Part shown: piece after piece, positions 6,930-15,250 of the stretch
Numbering within the stretch: position 1 is the stretch's first letter
How the letters are laid out: every line of letters starts with the position of its first letter
Source of the DNA: Bacteroides sp.
GTDB taxonomy: Bacteria > Bacteroidota > Bacteroidia > Bacteroidales > Muribaculaceae
Direction: 5' to 3'
Length of the DNA: 18,785 nucleotides
NCBI GenBank assembly: GCA_014801655.1
Contig: JAAVDT010000032.1
Span: 8,076 to 26,860, forward strand
Made by a program: the position numbers and the translations under genes
Notes under the pieces: generated by a model
What the model saw: only the letters and a program-made list of their open reading frames with translations
The model's database searches: none
Told to the model about the DNA's origin: nothing

Positions 6930-7943
6930 TTAGTTTGTGGCGTAGATATTGAAATCTTGCGACTGGAGTTCAGCGGAATACCACTGTGCCCAAGCCGTGC
7001 CGGCATAGGGGTTGGGAGCCGAGATGCGGATGTAGCGGGCGGGCATTGCGCCGTAGAAACCGATGAAGTCAACCTGACTTCCGGCTTCATATACATCCAT
7101 CCAAGTCTTATTGTCGGAGCTGAGAGCTACCTTGCAATGATTGGTGAATGTTCCGTAAGTGTACCAGCCATAGTAATCGTAAGATGAAACGATACCGTCG
7201 AATTTATATTCCTTGCCGAGGTCAACAACAACGGTGACCAGCTCTGAATCAGAGAAGGTGCAGGAGTTGCTGCTATCGTCGAACCACGACTTGGGATCGC
7301 CGTTGACACTGCCCTCACCAACGAGGCTTACATTCCAGCCCGAACGGTCGGCAACGAGTGTGCCCGCGCGGTTTTCCTTGGTGGCATTGGGGTCGTTCAC
7401 TTCGAAGCCCACACCGAGGGTGAAATAGGAAATCGAAGGAACGCTGACAGCAGCCTGAGCGTTGCCGCCCGAAACGCTTGTCATGCGCACCGGCACGATG
7501 TAGCCGTTCAAGTCGTCGAGTCCGGCAAGGATTTCGGCATCCTCAGTCAGAGCCAGGTTGAATTCCTCGCTTGAGGCAGTGGCGCCCTTGGGAATGGTCA
7601 GCTTGGTATTGGAAATCACCATGGCGTTTTCAGGCAGAGCCTGATAGGATGTGCCGTTTTCTTCATTGTAGGCATCGATGAGCGAATTGTCAACGGCGAG
7701 AGTCACGTTGATGTCGCCTTCGGCCGGAGCCTTGCAGACAGCGGGGAAGCTGACGGCGAAGCTCGCAACCGTGCCGACGGGAGTCTGAACGATTTTGGTG
7801 TCGGCAGAGTGGTCGGCCACATACACCTTGTTATAAGGGTCGCCGGGGAAGTCATAGTGGTCGTCGTCGCTACACGAAGCGAAACCGACAGTGCAGAGTG
7901 CCATCGCACCTGCCATCACATATATGTTTTTAAAGAGTTTCAT
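6930..7943 (-). CDS. DUF1735 + F5/8 type C (discoidin) surface lipoprotein
   Basis: The 337-residue protein has a lipobox FAS-C24 followed by SDDD, which fits the acidic export signal that sends Bacteroidetes lipoproteins to the cell surface. Residues about 35-165 are a DUF1735 domain (LIDAYNEENGTSYQALPENA). Residues about 190-330 resemble a discoidin/F5-8C carbohydrate-binding module, with WFDDSS, TVVVDLGKEYKFDGIVSSY, WMDVYEAG and ARYIRISAPNP. It is the fourth gene of the operon, 15 bp after the GH18 gene and 24 bp before the LamG-type sister. The two share the N-terminal module but carry different C-terminal modules, which suggests binding of different parts of the same glycan. The exact ligand is not visible in the sequence. 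Confidence 0.88.
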   Translation of the reverse strand: MKLFKNIYVMAGAMALCTVGFASCSDDDHYDFPGDPYNKVYVADHSADTKIVQTPVGTVASFAVSFPAVCKAPAEGDINVTLAVDNSLIDAYNEENGTSYQALPENAMVISNTKLTIPKGATASSEEFNLALTEDAEILAGLDDLNGYIVPVRMTSVSGGNAQAAVSVPSISYFTLGVGFEVNDPNATKENRAGTLVADRSGWNVSLVGEGSVNGDPKSWFDDSSNSCTFSDSELVTVVVDLGKEYKFDGIVSSYDYYGWYTYGTFTNHCKVALSSDNKTWMDVYEAGSQVDFIGFYGAMPARYIRISAPNPYAGTAWAQWYSAELQSQDFNIYATN

Positions 7944-7958
7944 GTCGATTCAAATGGA

Positions 7959-8960
7959 TTAGTAGATTGCGGGGTTCTGAATCTGGATGCAACGACGGAA
8001 GTGGTAATAGGGTTCGAGATTGGTCTCAGTCGTGCGATAGTTGCGGTGGAGGAAGAACGCGCCGAAACCGCCTTTGCGTTTGCCGCTGGCAGGTTTGTAG
8101 CGAGCCTGGTTGTACATCTCGTTGAGGGGAGTGTTCCAGTTGTCGCCCATGTTGCAGCAATATACCACCTTTTCGTCGGGCCACTGGCCGGCACCTGTGC
8201 CGCCGCCGTAGGCCTGGAGGAAGCAGTAGTTGGAGTAGGGAGCCAGGTCAGAGAGCGAGGTTGAAGTCTGGTCGATGTTGAGCATCTTGTCGCAGACACC
8301 GGGCTGATTGGCAATGGCGTCGCCGTAGCGCTGGCGGATCAGCTCCAGACGTTCTTCCTTGGTCTGGTCGGGGTTGGGGCCGAGATATTTGGCCATGTAC
8401 ATGAAGAAATAGCGGAAGTTGTCGCCCGAGAGGTAGTCGCCTTCCGGCTCATAGTCGCAGTCGAAACCGTCGAGGTCGTTTTCAAACACCTGGTCGAGGA
8501 AGTATTCGGCATAGAGTTCGAAGGCGCGGTAGATTGAATCCTGGTTTCCGTTGGCGCGGGCCTCGTCGTAGTACTGCTTAAAGGGCTTTTCGGAAGTTTC
8601 GGAGTCGATACGGGTGATTGCCACGGCCACCATCTTGGTGCCTTTGGTTTTCTGAACGAAGCGCATGTCGGCAAACACTTCGGGGTCGGAGGGAATACCG
8701 CCCCAGAGCGAGCAGATGTCGAGCGAGTCGGGCAGACCGAGGAAGCTCGTGGCCATTGAGTTGCGCTTAGCATAGTCAGCCACCCAGCCGAAAGCGATTT
8801 CATGGTCGGAGGCTTTGTAATCGCGCAGGTTCTGATAGTAGAGCGGCGAATATGTGAAGGGGGGATTCACTTCTTCAGGCGAATAAGCTTCAACGTCATC
8901 GCAAGCGGTGAAGAAGCCACCCATCGCCACCATCGGAAGAATGTATTTTATGAGTTTCAT
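7959..8960 (-). CDS. GH18 endo-beta-N-acetylglucosaminidase-like lipoprotein (BT1044-like)
   Basis: The product has 333 residues, a lipobox FTA-C20 and an acidic +2/+3 (DD), so it is probably surface-anchored. It resembles the GH18_BT1044-like Pfam family. The GH18 catalytic motif DxxDxDxE is complete as DGFDCDYE (D164, D167, D169, E171), with E171 the expected acid and D169 the residue that positions the substrate acetamido group. Later strands show KMLNIDQTS and YCFLQAYGGG, consistent with the rest of the TIM barrel. Family members cut the chitobiose core of N-glycans. It is third in the operon after SusC and SusD, 26 bp after the SusD gene, the same position as in known N-glycan loci. An inactive binding role is possible for relatives with degenerate motifs, but here the motif is intact. 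Complex versus high-mannose preference cannot be read. Confidence 0.87.
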   Translation of the reverse strand: MKLIKYILPMVAMGGFFTACDDVEAYSPEEVNPPFTYSPLYYQNLRDYKASDHEIAFGWVADYAKRNSMATSFLGLPDSLDICSLWGGIPSDPEVFADMRFVQKTKGTKMVAVAITRIDSETSEKPFKQYYDEARANGNQDSIYRAFELYAEYFLDQVFENDLDGFDCDYEPEGDYLSGDNFRYFFMYMAKYLGPNPDQTKEERLELIRQRYGDAIANQPGVCDKMLNIDQTSTSLSDLAPYSNYCFLQAYGGGTGAGQWPDEKVVYCCNMGDNWNTPLNEMYNQARYKPASGKRKGGFGAFFLHRNYRTTETNLEPYYHFRRCIQIQNPAIY

Positions 8961-8986
8961 AATTTTCCTTTGTTCGGTTGGGTTGA

Positions 8987-10585
8987 TTAGTTTTTAACGT
9001 CCCACCAGAGGTGAGTTCCGGCATTGTCCTGACCGCCAAGGAGCTTGATGGCTTCCTGAACGTTGGCGGAGTTGTTGGAGAGCTCGGTGGTTGAGAACTG
9101 GATTCGGCGGATAATGTCGTTTTCCGACACGCCCGATGCGCTTGCATAGGTGGAGATGCGCACCCAGCCGGGGTAGCCGGTGCGGCGCATTTCGCTCCAT
9201 GCTTCCTGACCGTCGGGGTAGAGGGCAATCCACTTCTGGGTCATGATGCGTTCGAGCTTCTTTTCGGTTGAAGCGGCGTCGTCCCATGCAACGGGGAGTG
9301 AAGACACCATCGAAGCTACGTTGACATTCTGCGAAGTGGCAGGATTTTTCCATGAAGTGGAGGGAGTGTTGGTGGAGTTGGCAATGTAGGAGTCAACACC
9401 TGACGACACGTTGTTGCTGGCCATCGATGTGCGGATGCCCTGCTCGTAGAGGTCTTTTGCGTCGCTGCTGCCCAGACCGAAGCGGAGTTTTGCTTCAGCC
9501 TGCAGGAAGTAAGCCTCGGCGGCTCTCATCCAGGGCAGGTCGCTGTCGCTCTCGAAGTTGGCGGCAGAAGTGACGGCAGCCATCTGAGCGAAGCCTGAGG
9601 TCATGCCGTTGCGCATACCGTGGTATTCACCGTTGACGGCAGTGAAGTAAGCGGCGCGGCGGGGGTCTTCAAGACCATTGAGATAGACATCCATAGTTGC
9701 GCTCATGCGCATGTCGTTGAAGCTCTGGGTCACTTCCCAGATGGGGTTGGTGAACACAAACGAGTTGGTGTTGTTGTGGAACACGGCGTCGTCGGCATTG
9801 GAGCTCATCAGGCCGGCCGATGAATCGAGAGCTTTCTGGATTTCGGTGCGGGCCTTGGCTTCGTCGACATAAGAGATGCGCATTGCCAGACGCAGACGCA
9901 GGGTGTTGGCGAATTTGAGCCATTTGTTGACGTTGCCCATGTAGACATTGTCGTAGCGTGCCATATAGTTCGACGAACCGGCGGCAACATAGTCGCTCAT
10001 GGTTTCGATGGCATCGTCGAGTTCAGTGAAGAACTGATCGTAGATATCCTTCTGCGAGTCGTAGGCTACGGCAATGTCGGTGCCGAACTTGCTGTAAGGG
10101 ATGGGGCCGTATTTATCGGTGATGCGGTGCATGCCGAACACTTTCACCACGGTGGCCATGGCGCGGTCCATCGAACCCTCCTCGGAGTTTTCGAAGAGCT
10201 GCTTGCAGGGCTGCATGATGTTGGGATAAGCGTCGTCGAAGGGGAGGGTGAACCATTTCGACACCATTGCATAATGGTCGGAGTGACGGTTACCGATATC
10301 GTAGGAGTCTTTGATGTTTGCGAAATAGCCGGCATAGTTGTCGGCGTTGAGCATCTGGTGAATCTGGTAGGTACCGCCAAGGTCCTGGCCTACCACAAAC
10401 ACTCCGCGCTGCATCTGCGAATAGAGGGCGCCGGTCTTGAGGTTGTCGCGGTCCATCATGTCGGGCGTAACCTCATTTGGGTTGATGTTCCACTGCTCGA
10501 ACTTGTCGGTGCAGGAGCTGAGCATTGCGCTTGCGGCAACGGCAGCCACGCAGAGTCCGGTGGAAAGTTTAGATATATTTTTCAT
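8987..10585 (-). CDS. SusD/RagB family surface glycan-binding lipoprotein
   Basis: The 532-residue lipoprotein has a lipobox LSS-C25. The TPR-rich SusD fold is shown by FGMHRITDKYGPIPYSKF near 150-170, the helix pair KWLKFANTLRLRLAMRI near 225-240, PWMRAAEAYFLQAEAKLRFG near 350-370, and ERIMTQKWIALYPDGQEAWSEMRRTGYP near 450-480; this last block is typical of the SusD-like type 2 subgroup. SusD proteins form the lid over the paired SusC barrel and capture oligosaccharide at the cell surface. The gene starts 15 bp after the SusC stop, as in almost all such pairs, and leads into the GH18 gene. Length is usual for the subgroup. The glycan bound is inferred only from the GH18 neighbour. Confidence 0.95.
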   Translation of the reverse strand: MKNISKLSTGLCVAAVAASAMLSSCTDKFEQWNINPNEVTPDMMDRDNLKTGALYSQMQRGVFVVGQDLGGTYQIHQMLNADNYAGYFANIKDSYDIGNRHSDHYAMVSKWFTLPFDDAYPNIMQPCKQLFENSEEGSMDRAMATVVKVFGMHRITDKYGPIPYSKFGTDIAVAYDSQKDIYDQFFTELDDAIETMSDYVAAGSSNYMARYDNVYMGNVNKWLKFANTLRLRLAMRISYVDEAKARTEIQKALDSSAGLMSSNADDAVFHNNTNSFVFTNPIWEVTQSFNDMRMSATMDVYLNGLEDPRRAAYFTAVNGEYHGMRNGMTSGFAQMAAVTSAANFESDSDLPWMRAAEAYFLQAEAKLRFGLGSSDAKDLYEQGIRTSMASNNVSSGVDSYIANSTNTPSTSWKNPATSQNVNVASMVSSLPVAWDDAASTEKKLERIMTQKWIALYPDGQEAWSEMRRTGYPGWVRISTYASASGVSENDIIRRIQFSTTELSNNSANVQEAIKLLGGQDNAGTHLWWDVKN

Positions 10586-10600
10586 GTCTGTTAGCTATCT

Positions 10601-13600
10601 TTAGAAGTTGACTTTGACAGAGAAACCGAGATTTCTCATTGAGGGGAGCATGAAGTAGTCCATGCCGCTCCAGCCGATGTTGGTCGATGCGGTGAGCTCG
10701 GGGTCGAAGGGAGCCTTCTTGTAGATGAAGAAGAGGTTGCGGCCGATGAACGACACGTTCAGACCCTTGATCCAGTTGACCCAGCGGTTCACGGGGATAT
10801 CGTAGCCGAGTGTGAGCTCGCCCAGACGCACGTTGGTGGCTGAGTAAACATAGTTTTCGCCGGCGTTCGAACCAACATATTCATAATATTTCTGAGCGGC
10901 ACCTGCCAGGAAGTAGCCGTTGACATAAACGCCGCCGGCATCGCGGGCTGCTGCTGATTCGGTCGAAACACCGTAAGCATCCATATAGGCCTGGGTCATT
11001 GACACTGCCTGACCGCCAACGCGGGCGTTGATGAGGAAGCCGAGGTGCAGACCCTTCCAGCTGAAGGAGTTGCGCCAGCCCATGGTGTATTTGGCTTCGG
11101 CGTTACCGGCGTAGATCCAACCATCTTTGTTGGGGCCGGCGTTGTTGTCGCGTTCAACGGTCTGTTCAACGTAGTCAACGATGATGTGGCCGTGGTGGTC
11201 GCGCTTGAGGGTGGTGACATAGAGGTCGCCGATTGAACCGCCTTCAACCAGACGGCTCTTGACGTTGCCCAGGGTGGCAATGTCATAGACCGACTGACTT
11301 ACTTCCATGCCGTTGTCGAGAGTGGTCGGCTTGAGGAGCTTGACCACTTTGTTGCGGTTGAGGGTGTAAGTGAAGTTAGACTCCCACTGCACGGGGCCGA
11401 GGGGCTGGATGAGACCGAGGCTGAGTTCGATACCCTTGTTGTCAATCTGACCGCCATTGATGTAGACCGATTTGTAGCCGGAGCTGGCGGGGAGAGTGGG
11501 GTTAAAGAGCTGGTTGAATGTTGAAGTCTTGTAGAGCGAAACATCAAGTTTCAGTTTGTCGCCCCAGAAGCGGGCCGACAGGCCGACTTCCCATGCTTTG
11601 GTGCGTTCGGGCTTGATGTCGTGGTTGGGATAGTTGGTTGAAGTGGCGGGCATGGTCTTTTCGTAGGCGTAGGTTGAATAACCGATGTAGCGCTGGGGAG
11701 CGTTACCCACTTCAGAGTAAGAACCGCGAATCTTCAGGAATGTCAGAGCGGGAGTGTGGAGAGCCGGAATCATATCGGTCAGGATAGCCGAGAGGCCGAC
11801 TGAGGGATAAGCCACGCTGTTGGCGTTGGTGTAGGCAAGAGCAGAAGCCCAGTCGATACGGCCTGCGAGGTCGAGGAACAGATAGTTGCGGAAACCCACC
11901 TGAGCTGTTGCGAAGATCGACTGAGTCTGGTCGTGGTAGTGGTCGCCGTAGAGCTTGGTGTGAGTGCCGGTGGGATTGACGTTGGCCAGTTCAAAGTGGT
12001 TGGCAACGGATGCGAGGTCGCCGCCCTGATAGAACCATTTGCTCTGAACGTCGTTGATTGATGCACCGAGAGCTGCGTTGAGCTGAACCTGGCCGAAGTC
12101 ATTGTTGTAGGTGGCCATCACGTCGCCGTAGAGCTGACGGGTCGAGGCATCATTTTTGAAATATGCGCCATACTGGTCGGCGAATATAGCGTCGGTCGAG
12201 GCGGAATATTTGGTTTCATAGAGTGCGTTGGTCTGGTCGAGCTTGGCGCGGGCGCTGATGTTGAGGCCCTTGACAACGTTGTCCCAGTAGAGACCGGCAG
12301 TCATGAAGTAGCGGGTCTTGTGGTTGGTGAAGTTGTCGCGCTGAGTAATCCAGTAGGGGTTCTGCATGCCGAGACCCTGGTTGCCCCAAGGCCAGTACTG
12401 AGTCTTGAAGTTGCGTTCCTGGTTATACATCTCGAACACCTTGTAAGTTTCAAGGCTGTAGGAAGGCGACATCAGGTAGATGGGCACCACGGGGTTCATA
12501 TACTGACCCTGAGCCACCATGTTGTTTTCCTTGAGGTTCATGTAGCTTGCGCTGACATCCAGACGAAGTTTGTCTTTGATCAGAGCAGTGGTGTTGCGGA
12601 TGGTGAAGTTGTAGCGGTCGAGAGTGTTGTTCATCACGATACCTTCGGCGTTGGTGGCAGCCAGCGAGAGGAATGTCTGGTTGGTTGCGTTGCCGGCGGT
12701 CAGAGTGACGGCGTTGGTCTCGTTGAAACCGGTCTGGAAGAAATCGGTGGGGTCATAAGAGCTCGGCTGACCGAGTTTTGCGCCCCAGCTGCGGAACTCG
12801 CCGTTGTTCGCACCGTAGGTGTTCTGAAACTCGGGAGTAGCCATTGCGTTGAGGAAGATGGTGGAGTTGGAGTAAGTCACTTTAGTGCGACCCTCTTCAC
12901 CCTTGCGGGTGGTGATCATCACAACGCCGTTGGCAGCTTCGCTACCGTAGAGTGCCGAAGCGGCAGCACCGGAGAGCACCGAGATTGACTCGATATCTTC
13001 GGGGTTGAGCATAGCGGCACCGTCGCCCGACTGACCCATACCGGTGAAGAGGTCTTCGCTCTGCTTTGACTGGAGCGAGGGCATGGGGATACCGTCGATA
13101 ACGTAAAGCGCATTGTTGTTGCCCGAAAGAGATTTCGAGCCGCGGAGCACAACCTTCGAACCGCCACCGATACCGGCCGACGATGCGTTGATGTTCATAC
13201 CCGCAACCTTGCCGGAGAGGGCGTTGACGAAGTTGGCATCTTTGACGCCGGTGATTTCGTCGGCCTTCACCTGCTGGGTGTTGTAAGTAAGTGCCTTTTC
13301 AGAACGCTTGATGCCGAGTGCGGTCACAACGACTTCGTCGAGCACGCGATTGTCTTCCTGAAGAGTCACGTTGATGGTTGAGTTTGAACCGACGGTGACC
13401 TCCTGCGGCAGGAAGCCGACATAAGTAAACGTCAGCACATTTCCCTGCGATGCATTAATGGAGTATTCACCATCAATGTTGGTCTGAGTCCCGAACTGGG
13501 TGCCTTTCACGAGGACTGACACACCAATCAGAGGATCGCCATTGCTGTCTGTCACTGTACCGACAACCTTGTTGGCCGCGAAAGCCAGCATAGGCAACAT

Positions 13601-13639
13601 CATCATACAGACAAGCAGACATGTTAGCTTTGCCTTCAT
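10601..13639 (-). CDS. SusC/RagA family TonB-linked outer membrane transporter
   Basis: The 1012-residue protein begins with a signal peptide (about 1-22). It is followed by a carboxypeptidase-regulatory-like domain (about 24-95, VVGTVTDSNGDPLIGVSVLVKG...DGEYSI), a TonB-box region with DEVVVTALG (101-109), a plug domain (about 115-235, with LSGKVAGMNI and LYVIDGIPMPS) and a 22-strand beta-barrel ending in a C-terminal phenylalanine (KVNF). It imports oligosaccharides across the outer membrane using TonB energy. No STN domain is present at the N-terminus, so control by a linked FecR-type anti-sigma factor is unlikely; a hybrid two-component or SusR-like regulator elsewhere is more probable. 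It is the first gene of the operon, with a leader of over 100 bp containing a G9 tract. Confidence 0.96.
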   Translation of the reverse strand: MKAKLTCLLVCMMMLPMLAFAANKVVGTVTDSNGDPLIGVSVLVKGTQFGTQTNIDGEYSINASQGNVLTFTYVGFLPQEVTVGSNSTINVTLQEDNRVLDEVVVTALGIKRSEKALTYNTQQVKADEITGVKDANFVNALSGKVAGMNINASSAGIGGGSKVVLRGSKSLSGNNNALYVIDGIPMPSLQSKQSEDLFTGMGQSGDGAAMLNPEDIESISVLSGAAASALYGSEAANGVVMITTRKGEEGRTKVTYSNSTIFLNAMATPEFQNTYGANNGEFRSWGAKLGQPSSYDPTDFFQTGFNETNAVTLTAGNATNQTFLSLAATNAEGIVMNNTLDRYNFTIRNTTALIKDKLRLDVSASYMNLKENNMVAQGQYMNPVVPIYLMSPSYSLETYKVFEMYNQERNFKTQYWPWGNQGLGMQNPYWITQRDNFTNHKTRYFMTAGLYWDNVVKGLNISARAKLDQTNALYETKYSASTDAIFADQYGAYFKNDASTRQLYGDVMATYNNDFGQVQLNAALGASINDVQSKWFYQGGDLASVANHFELANVNPTGTHTKLYGDHYHDQTQSIFATAQVGFRNYLFLDLAGRIDWASALAYTNANSVAYPSVGLSAILTDMIPALHTPALTFLKIRGSYSEVGNAPQRYIGYSTYAYEKTMPATSTNYPNHDIKPERTKAWEVGLSARFWGDKLKLDVSLYKTSTFNQLFNPTLPASSGYKSVYINGGQIDNKGIELSLGLIQPLGPVQWESNFTYTLNRNKVVKLLKPTTLDNGMEVSQSVYDIATLGNVKSRLVEGGSIGDLYVTTLKRDHHGHIIVDYVEQTVERDNNAGPNKDGWIYAGNAEAKYTMGWRNSFSWKGLHLGFLINARVGGQAVSMTQAYMDAYGVSTESAAARDAGGVYVNGYFLAGAAQKYYEYVGSNAGENYVYSATNVRLGELTLGYDIPVNRWVNWIKGLNVSFIGRNLFFIYKKAPFDPELTASTNIGWSGMDYFMLPSMRNLGFSVKVNF

Positions 13640-13798
13640 AATAATTTGGGGTTTTTGAAATGGTAATGATTAATTTGGTGATTTATATTGATTTACTTTT
13701 TCTGCAAGTTTTTCCGGCATTGGGCACCCCGATTAAAAGGATGCCTTCTTGGTGAATTTTACACAAAATTAAACAATAAGTAACAATTACCCCCCCCC
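13640..13798 (-). promoter_or_regulatory. SusC operon leader and promoter region with G9 tract
   Basis: On the minus strand a -7-like TAATTTTG occurs at 13771-13764, leaving a leader of roughly 115-120 bases before the ATG at 13639. A run of nine G (C at 13790-13798 on the plus strand) begins 18 bp upstream of that box, where a -33 element would normally lie, and no TTTG is seen there. Within the leader GGCAT (13716-13720) and ATGCC (13741-13745) can pair. No ORF is visible here, and a binding site for a known regulator is not recognised. Confidence 0.45.
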
Positions 13799-13881
13799 AT
13801 TTAGTTAATTTGTGTTAATCAAATCTCAACTCAACACTTTTTAAGTTAATTTCATTTGTTAAAATTTCACCCCTCCAAAGC

Positions 13882-13903
13882 AAAAAAACATCCGCCGGAT
13901 GTT
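13882..13903 (-). terminator. Rho-independent terminator of recO
   Basis: On the minus strand, AACATCC (13903-13897), loop GGC and GGATGTT (13893-13887) form a 7-bp stem that runs straight into T residues (13888-13882). It lies about 85 bp beyond the recO stop codon. Confidence 0.75.
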
Positions 13904-13909
13904 AAGTCA

Positions 13910-13929
13910 ATCGGCCGTGAACGGCCGAT
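13910..13929. repeat. Perfect 9-bp inverted repeat between recO and its terminator
   Basis: ATCGGCCGT (13910-13918) and ACGGCCGAT (13921-13929) are perfect reverse complements with a 2-base centre. Together with the neighbouring terminator hairpin it makes a double hairpin at the 3' end of the recO transcript. It could protect the RNA end, help termination, or be a protein-binding palindrome. Confidence 0.6.
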
Positions 13930-13987
13930 GATATCCGGATGGCAAAAACCTATATATAATAAGGTGTCCCCACCCCTCCCAAAAATT

Positions 13988-14713
13988 TCAAAACAAATCC
14001 CGGACCACATCCAGCGACCGCAGCGACGAAAGCGCCGTGTAGTGCAGCGAAAAATATTCCAGAATAGTGTCGAGCATCTCATTGCGCTGCATGCGGTTCA
14101 TTTTATAAAGGTGTAGATTGGTCAGATTCATGCGCAGCAGCTCCACCACCATGCGCGACCGCGCAGCATCAAGATAGTGACTGTGGAGCGGAGGCGTCAA
14201 TCTGAAATGTCCGCCGGCCATGTCAAACACCATCCCCTCCTGATAGTCGGCCGTGTCAGGCTCTATGCCGAGCACGCGGCTCAGCCCGACCATGAAACAG
14301 ATATGAAAATTGGCCACACCGGCCCCCTCCATCACATCGAGCGCCACAACGCTGCGTGCAACATAGTCAAACATTCCCTCGTCGGCCGGCCCCTCGCGGA
14401 GTATCACCGCAAGCACCTCGGCAATAAACATGGCCACGGCGCTCTTGACCGGATGCATCCGCAGCCCGTGGAGCGGTCGCAGAGCGCGGGGGTCGCGCAT
14501 GGTGTGAATCTCACGGCCGGGCTTCATGTCGGCCACACACTCAAGCAGACCCAGCGGCATCAGCAGCGCCCTCCGTCGCGAAGCCTCCCTGCCGCTGCCG
14601 GCGGGAATGGCAAATGCCACCCTTCCGGCCTCGCGCGAATAGGCCGTCAGAATGTCGTGACGCTCCGAGTGGCGGATAGTCCGAAGTGCTATTATATTTA
14701 AGGTGCGTTTCAT
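13988..14713 (-). CDS. recO: DNA repair protein RecO
   Basis: The 241-residue cytoplasmic protein matches Bacteroidetes RecO. It has an N-terminal OB-fold (about 1-80, starting MKRTLNIIALRTIRHSERHDILTAYSREAGRVAF, a strand pattern typical of RecO), then a helical C-terminal domain with ANFHICFMVGLSRVLGIEPD near 145-165. No Cys4 zinc motif is present, which is common in this phylum. RecO acts with RecR to load RecA on gapped DNA. It is a single gene, divergent from the tRNA-Glu/rpsT unit, with a minus-strand TAATTTTG (14732-14725) as a possible -7 box and a hairpin terminator downstream. The coding strand is G-rich at the third position, unlike the adjacent C-rich operon. Confidence 0.88.
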   Translation of the reverse strand: MKRTLNIIALRTIRHSERHDILTAYSREAGRVAFAIPAGSGREASRRRALLMPLGLLECVADMKPGREIHTMRDPRALRPLHGLRMHPVKSAVAMFIAEVLAVILREGPADEGMFDYVARSVVALDVMEGAGVANFHICFMVGLSRVLGIEPDTADYQEGMVFDMAGGHFRLTPPLHSHYLDAARSRMVVELLRMNLTNLHLYKMNRMQRNEMLDTILEYFSLHYTALSSLRSLDVVRDLF

Positions 14714-14724
14714 CGTTTCAAGTG

Positions 14725-14732
14725 CAAAATTA
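14725..14732 (-). promoter_or_regulatory. Possible -7 box of recO
   Basis: TAATTTTG on the minus strand matches TAnnTTTG, 11 bp before the recO ATG at 14713. The leader would be almost absent. No convincing -33 element is visible. Confidence 0.35.
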
Positions 14733-14792
14733 CGATTTTACCACCCGAAAACATGATTTTTTCATCAAAAAACGCAAAAAAAGTTCAGAAAA

Positions 14793-14824
14793 GTTGTGAG
14801 AATTAAAAAATGTCCGTATATTTG
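14793..14824 (+). promoter_or_regulatory. Promoter of the tRNA-Glu / rpsT unit
   Basis: GTTG at 14793-14796 followed after 20 bp by TATATTTG at 14817-14824 is a good match to the Bacteroidetes -33/-7 pair (TTTG ... TAnnTTTG). It lies 35 bp upstream of the first tRNA, so transcription should start close to the tRNA 5' leader. Confidence 0.75.
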
Positions 14825-14859
14825 CACTCGCTTTTGAGAAGCAACGCAATCACAAGCTC

Positions 14860-14934
14860 GGCCCATTCGTCTATCGGCTAGGACGCAAGATTTTCATTCT
14901 TGAAAGAGGAGTTCGATTCTCCTATGGGCTACCA
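14860..14934 (+). tRNA. tRNA-Glu (anticodon TTC), CCA encoded
   Basis: The cloverleaf is complete. The acceptor GGCCCAT pairs with ATGGGCT (the first pair is G-U), the anticodon stem CAAGA/TCTTG holds loop TTTTCAT with TTC at 14893-14895, and the T stem AGGAG/CTCCT holds TTCGATT. Discriminator A is followed by a genomic CCA (14932-14934). It is followed by rpsT and then an identical tRNA body. Confidence 0.97.
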
Positions 14935-14975
14935 ATAATAAGAAAAAAACAAAACAAAAGAGAACCACTAAAGCA

Positions 14976-15233
14976 ATGGCAAACCATAAATCATCGCTTA
15001 AAAGAATCCGTCAGACTGCAACTCGTCGTCTTCGCAACCGCTACTACGCTAAGACTGCCCGCAACGCCGTTCGCAATCTGCGCAAACTGACCGACAAAGC
15101 TGAAGCTCAGGCTAAATTGGTAACCATCACCAAGATGCTCGACAAACTGGCTGCCAAGAAAACCATTTCTAAAAACAAGGCATCCAACCTCAAGAGCAAG
15201 CTCGCCCTTTACATCAACAAGCTCGGCGCCTAA
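14976..15233 (+). CDS. rpsT: 30S ribosomal protein bS20
   Basis: The 85-residue, strongly basic protein starts [22 protein letters not shown] and has the all-helical bS20 pattern: [41 protein letters not shown]. It binds 16S rRNA early in small-subunit assembly. Length is normal for the family. It sits between two tRNA-Glu genes (41 bp after the first, 17 bp before the second) and probably shares their transcript, so tRNA processing would release the mRNA. Codon choice differs from the C-rich neighbours, with more A- and T-ending codons such as CGT, GCT and AAA, as expected for a highly expressed gene. Confidence 0.97.
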   Translation: MANHKSSLKRIRQTATRRLRNRYYAKTARNAVRNLRKLTDKAEAQAKLVTITKMLDKLAAKKTISKNKASNLKSKLALYINKLGA

Positions 15234-15250
15234 GAAAAGATTACATTCGA

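Noticed and set aside
12320..12988. Plus-strand open frame of 222 codons opposite susC
   Set aside because: It lies entirely antisense to conserved SusC sequence and has no protein features.
14177..14701. Plus-strand open frame opposite recO
   Set aside because: It is antisense to a recognisable recO gene with no features of its own.
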